Assembly: GCA_014238935.1 (NCBI GenBank)
Contig: JABAAD010000002.1
Coordinates: forward strand, 1 to 8,579
Length of the DNA: 8,579 nucleotides
Direction of reading: 5' to 3'
From: Alphaproteobacteria bacterium
Lineage (GTDB): Bacteria > Pseudomonadota > Alphaproteobacteria > JABSOH01 > JABAAW01
The notes under the pieces are model-generated. The model had not been told where the DNA came from. It worked only from the letters and a program-made list of their open reading frames with translations, and did not search any database. Below, one piece after another: positions 1 to 4,220 of this stretch. Numbering within the stretch: the stretch's first letter is position 1; the number at the start of each line of letters is the position of its first letter. Position numbers and translations under genes: made by a program.

Positions 1-516
1 CAACGGGCAGCGTCGCCTTGTTTCGATGATGCTGTTCGGCCAAAACTCGTTCTCGCAACGCACGGCGAGCGAAGGTCGCCAATGGCGTAGAAAACGTCGA
101 CACCACGCTCTGCTGTCGAGCGGCGCGAACTGGTGCTGCAGCCTGCGCTCGGTGTTTTTTGCGATCAGCTCTGCTGCCGCACGCGAGGTGGTGGTGATCA
201 AAACACGCTGCTGCGGACGCGCGTGCCACAAATCTTGAGCCAATCTCAGCGCGACCTGCGCTTCGCCGATATCGACACCGTGTAGCCACAGCAGAGAAGG
301 ATGTCCGTCACGCCTGTCGCGCGTTCGGAGGGGTTGTTGCGTCGGGATGGCGCAGAGCTCGCGCGCTCGGCGCAGAGGTTTTTCCAACCCTTTTTTTAAG
401 TCTTCCCTAGTCAAGCCTTGTCGGGCGACAAAACCTTCCTTGACGGCGCGCACGAACAGAAACGGACGCACAAACCAAGCCGCTACTCCGCTCGCTATGC
501 GGTAGAGAGACAACAT
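1..516 (-). CDS. waaA: Kdo transferase WaaA (KdtA), N-terminal part, cut by left window edge
   Basis: Glycosyltransferase family 30 enzyme that adds 3-deoxy-D-manno-octulosonic acid (Kdo) from CMP-Kdo to lipid A precursor at the cytoplasmic face of the inner membrane, the first step of the LPS core. Seen: 172 codons without a stop up to the window edge. A hydrophobic N-terminus (residues 1-22) fits the family's membrane anchor. LWLHGVDIGEA (76-86) is the family's first-domain motif, and Glu85 is the expected catalytic base. VLITTTSRAAAEL (105-117), PLDSRAWCRRFLRHWRP (132-148) and ENEFWPN (155-161) follow in the canonical order. Only the acceptor-binding N-terminal domain is inside the window; the CMP-Kdo-binding half lies to the left. 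It is downstream of infA on the same strand (54-base gap). The ATG at 516 is the only in-frame start that gives the usual MLxLYR-like N-terminus, but it has no near Shine-Dalgarno; see the repeat entry at 504-542. Identity is firm, start less so. Confidence 0.9.
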   Translation of the reverse strand, partial: MLSLYRIASGVAAWFVRPFLFVRAVKEGFVARQGLTREDLKKGLEKPLRRARELCAIPTQQPLRTRDRRDGHPSLLWLHGVDIGEAQVALRLAQDLWHARPQQRVLITTTSRAAAELIAKNTERRLQHQFAPLDSRAWCRRFLRHWRPSLAVRCENEFWPNSIIETRRRCPL

Positions 517-542
517 AGCGAAACAACACAGCGAAACAACAT
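504..542 (-). repeat. 13-bp tandem repeat (3 units) spanning the waaA start codon
   Basis: Read on the minus strand, three adjacent 13-base units run 542-530 (ATGTTGTTTCGCT), 529-517 (GTGTTGTTTCGCT) and 516-504 (ATGTTGTCTCTCT). Units 1 and 2 differ at one base; unit 3 matches unit 1 at 11 of 13. Each unit opens with an initiation-type codon. Because 13 is not a multiple of three, the three codons fall in three different frames; only the third (516) is the waaA frame. The first ATG reads a 15-codon open frame ending at TAG 495-497. Confidence 0.85.
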
Positions 543-544
543 CG

Positions 545-552
545 CACCTCTT
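545..552 (-). promoter_or_regulatory. Shine-Dalgarno displaced from the waaA start
   Basis: The minus strand reads AAGAGGTG at 552-545, the best ribosome-binding match in this intergenic stretch. Its GAGG core (550-547) is 4 bases from the out-of-frame ATG at 542 but 30 bases from the waaA ATG at 516. Direct initiation at waaA from this site would need different geometry, or coupling through the short overlapping frame 495-542. That the site functions is inference. Confidence 0.5.
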
Positions 553-570
553 TCAACTCGGCGACGGAGG

Positions 571-792
571 TTATTTCTGTCGATAGACCAGTCTGCCTTT
601 GGTCAAGTCGTAGGGAGTCATCTCGATGGTTACGCGGTCGCCGATCAGCACGCGGATACGACTCTTGCGCATCTTGCCCGAAGTGTGCGCCAAAATTTTC
701 CGATCGTTGCCGTCCAGTTGCACACGAAACATGGCATTAGGCAGGATTTCCGCGACGACTCCTTCGATTTGCAGGGGTTCTTCTTTCGCCAA
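571..792 (-). CDS. infA: Translation initiation factor IF-1
   Basis: IF-1 is an OB-fold protein that binds the 30S A site during initiation together with IF-2 and IF-3. Seen: 73 residues covering the full family length, with [10 protein letters not shown] (N-terminal strand), [25 protein letters not shown] (the conserved basic loop that contacts 16S rRNA), VLIGDRV and the C-terminal [13 protein letters not shown]. Start choice: the family begins MAKEE, which here places initiation on TTG at 792-790. A GGAG Shine-Dalgarno at 803-800 sits 7 bases upstream of it. A longer frame from TTG 816 would add eight residues absent from the family. The gene is divergent from rpsU, with waaA downstream on the same strand. 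The rare TTG start on a highly expressed initiation factor is the one oddity. Confidence 0.96.
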   Translation of the reverse strand: MAKEEPLQIEGVVAEILPNAMFRVQLDGNDRKILAHTSGKMRKSRIRVLIGDRVTIEMTPYDLTKGRLVYRQK

Positions 793-799
793 AAGAGGG

Positions 800-803
800 C
801 TCC
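800..803 (-). promoter_or_regulatory. Shine-Dalgarno that fixes the TTG start of infA
   Basis: GGAG on the minus strand (803-800), 7 bases before TTG 792-790. No ATG or GTG in frame gives the expected IF-1 N-terminus, so this site together with family alignment decides the start. Confidence 0.7.
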
Positions 804-835
804 AAAGGATAAACAAACGCTACGCCTGCGCCAAA

Positions 836-863
836 CAAGCCCGTACAGCCAAGCCCGCACAGC
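836..863. repeat. 14-bp tandem duplication in the infA/rpsU intergenic region
   Basis: Two adjacent units on the plus strand, CAAGCCCGTACAGC (836-849) and CAAGCCCGCACAGC (850-863), differ at one base. They lie 44-71 bases upstream of the infA TTG, within the sequence expected to hold the infA promoter or leader. No function can be assigned from sequence alone. Confidence 0.85.
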
Positions 864-916
864 ATGGCATTCCGCTATCGCCTTTTCAAGAAAAAAGAAC
901 ACGCAGAGGCGTTTTG

Positions 917-925
917 TGCTAGAAT
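917..925 (+). promoter_or_regulatory. Extended -10 promoter candidate for rpsU
   Basis: TGC followed by TAGAAT (920-925) fits an extended -10 element (TGn plus a hexamer with 5 of 6 matches to TATAAT). No recognisable -35 is seen at the right distance, which an extended -10 can tolerate. Predicted transcription start is around 931-933, giving a leader of about 33 bases before the GTG at 965. Inference from consensus only. Confidence 0.45.
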
Positions 926-964
926 GAACGCGAGTTAGAGTTTGTCTTCAACGGAGAATTTTTT

Positions 965-1168
965 GTGCAAGTTATCGTTCGTGACAACAATGTAGAACAA
1001 GCGCATCGCGTCCTGAAGAAAAAGCTTCAGCGCGAAGGCGTTCTGCGTGAGGTCAAGATGAAGCGGTTCTTTGAAAAGCCGTCGGAGAAACGCGCGCGCG
1101 AAAAGGCAGAATCGTTGCGTCGAGCGCGCAAGTTTCAACGCAAAAAGCGCGAGAAAGCGGGCTACTGA
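965..1168 (+). CDS. rpsU: 30S ribosomal protein S21
   Basis: Small basic protein of the 30S platform near the anti-Shine-Dalgarno, helping mRNA base pairing at initiation. Seen: 67 residues with the family signature [25 protein letters not shown] near the N-terminus (split here as [11 protein letters not shown], 3-13, and [12 protein letters not shown], 14-25), then [11 protein letters not shown] (33-43) and a strongly Lys/Arg-rich helical tail ending KAGY. Length is normal. Start: GTG at 965 with GGAG at 953-956, 8 bases upstream; the next residues QVIVRDNN match the family N-terminus directly. It is monocistronic by context: divergent from infA and convergent with nth 54 bases downstream. 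Confidence 0.96.
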   Translation: MQVIVRDNNVEQAHRVLKKKLQREGVLREVKMKRFFEKPSEKRAREKAESLRRARKFQRKKREKAGY

Positions 1169-1174
1169 CAAAAT

Positions 1175-1193
1175 TCGCAAGCTAGCCTTGCGA
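1175..1193 (-). terminator. Possible terminator hairpin for nth
   Basis: TCGCAAG (1175-1181) and CTTGCGA (1187-1193) form a 7-bp stem with a 5-base loop, in the convergent rpsU/nth intergenic gap. On the minus strand the stem is followed by ATTTTG, a weak U-tract, so it better suits nth transcription. On the plus side there is no U-tract, so a role for rpsU is less likely. Confidence 0.4.
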
Positions 1194-1223
1194 CCCTGCC
1201 TTGCGATTCTGCCTTGCGATTCT
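1185..1223. repeat. Triple 13-bp tandem repeat abutting the nth stop codon
   Basis: Three head-to-tail units on the plus strand: GCCTTGCGACCCT (1185-1197), GCCTTGCGATTCT (1198-1210) and GCCTTGCGATTCT (1211-1223). The last base is the first base (plus-strand order) of the nth stop codon complement (1223-1225). The outermost unit also supplies one arm of the hairpin at 1175-1193, and CTTGCGA recurs in every unit, so alternative hairpins can form with the same 5' arm. Confidence 0.92.
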
Positions 1224-1864
1224 TATAGCGGTATCGGGCTTTTCTGCTCCCAGTCGCACAGGTCGGCGACGCAGCATTCGAAACAGCGGGGTTTGCGTGC
1301 CGTGCAGGTGTAGCGTCCGTGCAGGATGAGCCAATGGTGCGCGTTTTTGCGAAACTTCTGCGGCGTGCGCGCCTCCAGCGCGTTTTCGACAACAAGCACC
1401 GTCTTACCGCGCGCAAGCCCGCTACGGTTGGCGATGCGGAAGATGTGCGTATCGACGGCGATCACGGGTTCTCCGAAGGCGATGTTAAGCACCACATTCG
1501 CCGTTTTGCGTCCCACGCCCGGAAGGGCCTCTAGGGGGGCTCTCTCGTTTGGAACGATGCTGGCGTGTCGATCGACGAGAAGGCGGCTGGTCGCCATGAT
1601 GTTGCGTGCTTTGCTGTTGAACAATCCGATCGAGCGAATGTGTCGCGTCAGTTCTGCCTCGCCGAGCGCGAGCATTTCTTCAGGCGTGCGGATACGCTCG
1701 AAAAGGGAGGCGGTCGCTTTGTTGACGCTGCGGTCGGTCGCTTGCGCCGAGAGGATGACGGCAACGAGCAGCGTGTAGGGATTGTGCCAACTTAACTCGC
1801 CGCGGGGATGCGGGGTGGCGGCTTGCAGACGCGCGTAGAATCGATCGATGGCGTGAGGGGTCAT
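1223..1864 (-). CDS. nth: Endonuclease III (DNA glycosylase/AP lyase)
   Basis: Base-excision repair enzyme that removes oxidised pyrimidines and nicks the abasic site by beta-elimination. Seen: 213 residues, full family length. The helix-hairpin-helix motif LEALPGVGRKTANVV spans 111-125. The catalytic pair is Lys120 (in GRKTA) and Asp138 (in AVDTHIFR). The 4Fe-4S cluster motif C-x6-C-x2-C-x5-C is intact at Cys187, Cys194, Cys197 and Cys203. These numbers coincide with those of the E. coli enzyme. ATG at 1864-1862 is chosen because MTPHAIDRFYARL aligns with the family start; no Shine-Dalgarno precedes it, so initiation may be weak or leaderless. An extra Cys at 198 adjoins the cluster ligands. 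It lies on the minus strand between the COQ9 gene upstream and the convergent rpsU downstream. Confidence 0.97.
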   Translation of the reverse strand: MTPHAIDRFYARLQAATPHPRGELSWHNPYTLLVAVILSAQATDRSVNKATASLFERIRTPEEMLALGEAELTRHIRSIGLFNSKARNIMATSRLLVDRHASIVPNERAPLEALPGVGRKTANVVLNIAFGEPVIAVDTHIFRIANRSGLARGKTVLVVENALEARTPQKFRKNAHHWLILHGRYTCTARKPRCFECCVADLCDWEQKSPIPL

Positions 1865-1926
1865 AACAATGCAGGGGTTGTGTGTTTTGATTAGCGGAAA
1901 TACAAAACAATGGGCTTTTTAGAGAT

Positions 1927-1973
1927 AAAAAGGCGTTGTCGCGCACTTGGGGCGGCGAAGTGCTTAGCCTTTT
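1927..1973 (-). terminator. Two-part stem-loop with U-tract upstream of nth
   Basis: The outer stem pairs 1928-1934 (AAAAGGC) with 1967-1973 (GCCTTTT), 7 bp. The inner stem pairs 1943-1948 (GCACTT) with 1958-1963 (AAGTGC), 6 bp, with a 9-base loop and an asymmetric internal loop of 8 and 3 bases. On the minus strand the structure ends in GCC followed by TTTTT, as in a rho-independent terminator. The same A-rich arm (1927-1932) could instead pair with CTTTTT at 1915-1920, giving a mutually exclusive fold. It could be a second terminator for the upstream gene or part of a small RNA. Confidence 0.4.
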
Positions 1974-1979
1974 CCGACC

Positions 1980-2004
1980 AAAAGCGCGAGGCTTCGCCTC
2001 GCGC
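1980..2004 (-). terminator. Strong GC hairpin, likely terminator of the COQ9-family transcript
   Basis: A perfect 9-bp inverted repeat GCGCGAGGC (1984-1992) / GCCTCGCGC (1996-2004) with a 3-base loop. On the minus strand the closing bases read GC-GAA-GC, a very stable loop type, and the stem is followed by TTTT (1983-1980). It lies about 160 bases downstream of the COQ9-family stop codon. The U-tract is short, hence moderate confidence. Confidence 0.55.
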
Positions 2005-2164
2005 AACATCTTTGCATACGGTATGGTGGGTTTGAAATGAGTGCGTCTGGCGCGCTTGCGCTTGTGCCTTTTGGATAGCACGCGCTCGCGCGACAGACAT
2101 GATTTTTGTTGTTTCTCTCATCCGTCAATCGAAACGCATAAGCTCCGACGATGTCGTCTCCGCG

Positions 2165-2926
2165 TCAAGGCTTGGCGTGCATCTTTCCCTTGACGAAAGT
2201 CGCGCGTAGCAATCCCGCCGTCAGACGCAGCTGCTGCCAAGGCGTTCTGCTTCCTCCCTTGTCAGCGTCTTTTCCCCTGCAGAAGGGCTTGCCGAAGGAT
2301 TTCACGGAAAATTTTCCTATCCTTCTTCCCACCACCAAAGCCCTGTCGATGCGCTTTGCCAAGAAGTCCCAAGTATCAGAGCATCCCTCAGAGCGATCCC
2401 TCAACCAAAGGAAAAGCGTCGGCACATAGACGAGCGCGAGAATCGCGCGCTTCGTGTAAAAGTTGTGATCGACCGAACGATCTCCCGCAGCACGCCAAAT
2501 TTTGTCCAAAGTCTCGTAGAGGCATCGCGTCGTGTGGAGAAAGTGTTGCGGCTGCATCACGACAAGCACAGCGCGACGAAAGGCAGGACGCTCCTCGCTC
2601 CAAGGTTCCAGCCGTAGCCTCACGCCGCGCGCGATCTTCTCTCGAACGGGCAAGCAAGACCACGCCTCCCCCTGCTGTGCTTTTTGCAAGTCTTCCGCAA
2701 GCTGCTGCTCGCCTACATCGAAAGCAGCGCAAACATAGTCATAAGCGCGCGCCGATGCAAAGATCAACTCCGCATCAGGCACGGATGTGTCCTCCGCAGC
2801 GCGCCGCAGGGCGACGACACTCCACCCCCAGCGCGGCACATGCCTCAGCATGCCACGCATCAGCAACGCCTTCTCGTCGCGAAAGGGATCGCAACCCTTG
2901 TCCTTCAGGTAGCCCATAAAGGACAT
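2165..2926 (-). CDS. COQ9-family ubiquinone biosynthesis protein (rpsU-divergent family)
   Basis: COQ9 family, a TetR-like helical lipid-binding protein that in mitochondria assists the COQ7 hydroxylation step of ubiquinone synthesis; the bacterial role is inferred from homology. Seen: 253 residues. A helix-turn-helix-like N-terminal segment WSVVALRRAAEDTSVP (35-50) is followed by LPVREKIARGVRLRLE (92-107), VVMQPQH (122-128), DKIWRAAGDRSVDHNFYTKR (141-160), and LWLRDRSEGCSDTWDFL (173-189), the family's most diagnostic blocks. A basic tail of about 50 residues beyond the last conserved helix (from residue 200) is longer than I expect for the family. Start: ATG 2926; a second in-frame ATG at 2917 is possible, and a promoter match ending at 2925 would favour it. 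The bacterial family is known for lying divergent from rpsU; here nth separates the two and they face each other. Divergent from the FemAB-like gene. Confidence 0.88.
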   Translation of the reverse strand: MSFMGYLKDKGCDPFRDEKALLMRGMLRHVPRWGWSVVALRRAAEDTSVPDAELIFASARAYDYVCAAFDVGEQQLAEDLQKAQQGEAWSCLPVREKIARGVRLRLEPWSEERPAFRRAVLVVMQPQHFLHTTRCLYETLDKIWRAAGDRSVDHNFYTKRAILALVYVPTLFLWLRDRSEGCSDTWDFLAKRIDRALVVGRRIGKFSVKSFGKPFCRGKDADKGGSRTPWQQLRLTAGLLRATFVKGKMHAKP

Positions 2927-2952
2927 TGTCGGTTTTCTCGTGCACTTGTCAA
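2925..2952 (-). promoter_or_regulatory. Promoter candidate for the COQ9-family gene
   Basis: The minus strand carries a perfect TTGACA (2952-2947), then 16 bases, then GACAAT (2930-2925, 4 of 6 to TATAAT). The -10 overlaps the ATG at 2926-2924. Transcription would then start near 2919-2916, next to the second in-frame ATG (2917-2915), suggesting a leaderless or very short-leader mRNA. Consensus-based inference; a different upstream promoter is equally possible. Confidence 0.35.
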
Positions 2953-3010
2953 TTCTCTTGTAAGATTGATTCGTGCGAGCGCGAAAACGCCACCGCAACA
3001 GCGAAAAACA

Positions 3011-3016
3011 GAGAGG
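3011..3016 (+). promoter_or_regulatory. Shine-Dalgarno that fixes the GTG start of the FemAB-like gene
   Basis: GAGAGG at 3011-3016, 7 bases before GTG 3024. The open frame extends upstream to a GTG at 2973, but that one lacks such a site and would add 17 polar, highly basic residues. Confidence 0.65.
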
Positions 3017-3023
3017 ACAATCC

Positions 3024-4220
3024 GTGGAGGTCAGCCTTGTGCACTCGATCGAGGGAATCGCGCGCAGCCAGTGGGACAAGCTTCCGAAAGGCACATCGCC
3101 CTTTTGGCGCTACGACTTCGTCAAAGCGCTGGAAAACTCGCGCTCGACAGGAGAGCATAGCGGGTGGCAGATGCGATTCCTCACCGTGCAAGAGAAAATC
3201 CAACAAGAGAAAACTACCCAAACCAATCCTCAAGAGCAAACCAATCTCGTAGCCCTCCTCCCCCTGTGGCAGAAAAGCCACGGCATGGGAGAGTATGTCT
3301 TCGATCCGATGTTCGCCGAAAGCTGGCAGCGTTTCAAAGGTTCCTCCTACTATCCGAAGCTTGTCGCAGGCGTGCCCTTTACTCCCGTGCGTCTGCCGAA
3401 GCTCCTTGCCTTCGATACGGCGCAACAGCGCGCCTTGTTGCGTCAGGCGAAGGCACTCTGTTGCAACGAGGGCTTGTCGTCGCTGCATCTCAACTTCGTG
3501 CCGAACGACGAGGCGCGCCTTGCAGAAGAAGAAGGGTTTGCGCGCAGGTGGAACCTTCAGTGTCATTGGCACGACCGAGGCTACGGCGACTTCGAAGATT
3601 TTTTACAAAGCCTGCCGCGCACGCGCCGCAAGACGATCCGAAAAGAACGCGTCGCCTTAAAACAACAAGGCTTCCGTTTCCGTCGATTGAGCGGAGAAGA
3701 TTTGCGCGGCAAGGAATCGGACGGCTTGTGGGATACCTTCTATCGTCTTTACTGCGCGACTTACGCACGCAAGTGGGGCTATCCCTACTTTACGCGCGAG
3801 TTCTTCCGAAGAGACATCCGACAACGATTGACGGACAACACGCTGTTGGTGACAGGCGAGCGGGAAGGCATCGTTCGCTCGGTTGCCTTGAGCTTTTTCG
3901 ACGAGCAAGCCCTTTACGGACGACACTGGGGAGCTTCGGATTATGTTCCTTGTTTGCACTTCGAAACTTGCTACTACCAGTCGATCGTCTTCGCTTTGGA
4001 GCGCGGCTTGTCGCGCGTGGAGGCGGGAACGCAAGGCGTGAGCCACAAGCTTCCGCGCGGCTTCGAGCCCGAGCTGCTTGCAAGCGTGCATTTTTTTTCC
4101 GAACCTGCCTTTGCCCGCGCCGCCGCGGGGTGGTGCGCGCAGGAGCGTCGGGCGATGGAAGAGCATGTCGCGCTTTTGCGCACCCTTGCAACGAAGAAGG
4201 GGAAGATCAACGCCTCCTGA
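3024..4220 (+). CDS. FemAB-like / GNAT-fold acyltransferase homologue (COG3146, PF04339 type)
   Basis: Predicted acyl-aminotransferase-like protein, cytosolic, of unproven substrate; the family is annotated as peptidoglycan biosynthesis-related by resemblance to FemAB. Seen: 398 residues from GTG 3024. Family blocks in order: SPFWRYDFVKALE (25-37), YVFDPMFAESW (91-101), YYPKLVAGVPFTPV (109-122), SSLHLNFVP (152-160), RRKTIRKER (201-209), LYGRHWG (297-303), then HFETCYYQ (312-319) and VEAGTQGVSHKLPRGFEP (332-349). No signal peptide or membrane segment. Oddity: a Gln/Thr/Lys-rich stretch at about 58-74 (between two strands of the N-terminal domain) contains the 10-base direct repeat CAAACCAATC at 3219-3228 and 3237-3246, likely a local expansion. 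The gene is alone on this strand, divergent from the COQ9 gene; its last 14 bases overlap the rnj 3' end. Confidence 0.85.
   Translation: MEVSLVHSIEGIARSQWDKLPKGTSPFWRYDFVKALENSRSTGEHSGWQMRFLTVQEKIQQEKTTQTNPQEQTNLVALLPLWQKSHGMGEYVFDPMFAESWQRFKGSSYYPKLVAGVPFTPVRLPKLLAFDTAQQRALLRQAKALCCNEGLSSLHLNFVPNDEARLAEEEGFARRWNLQCHWHDRGYGDFEDFLQSLPRTRRKTIRKERVALKQQGFRFRRLSGEDLRGKESDGLWDTFYRLYCATYARKWGYPYFTREFFRRDIRQRLTDNTLLVTGEREGIVRSVALSFFDEQALYGRHWGASDYVPCLHFETCYYQSIVFALERGLSRVEAGTQGVSHKLPRGFEPELLASVHFFSEPAFARAAAGWCAQERRAMEEHVALLRTLATKKGKINAS

Larger units (their letters stand above)
1865..2164. other. Intergenic region between COQ9-family gene and nth, with two hairpins
   Basis: These 300 bases hold no gene I can recognise. 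Two minus-strand hairpins occur (1927-1973 and 1980-2004, listed separately). A minus-strand open frame of 76 codons (1891-2121, ATG start) crosses both hairpins. Its product is Ala/Arg/Gln-rich near the start (ARARAIQKAQAQARQ) and ends KKPIVLYFR, resembling no family I know. It has no convincing Shine-Dalgarno, so I do not call it as a gene. The 3' part may be the nth leader. Confidence 0.6.

Noticed and set aside
418..927. Plus-strand frame of 169 codons opposite waaA and infA
   Set aside because: Antisense to two recognised genes and without a known family; it starts on TTG with no ribosome-binding site.
504..1223. CRISPR-like array from the repeated 13-14-mers
   Set aside because: Units are directly adjacent with no spacers, differ between sites, and no cas gene is present.
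1891..2121. 76-codon minus-strand frame between COQ9 and nth
   Set aside because: No recognisable family, no good Shine-Dalgarno, and it runs through two terminator-like hairpins. Kept as a question under the intergenic entry, not as a gene.
2956..2966. Plus-strand -10 candidate TAAGAT (2961-2966) for the FemAB-like gene
   Set aside because: No -35 at 15-19 bases; TTGTCA at 2946-2951 is only 9 bases upstream, too close to form a promoter with it.
4091..4098. Run of eight T in the FemAB-like gene as a frameshift site
   Set aside because: The frame is intact through it (His-Phe-Phe-Ser) and the family alignment continues on both sides, so no frameshift is indicated.
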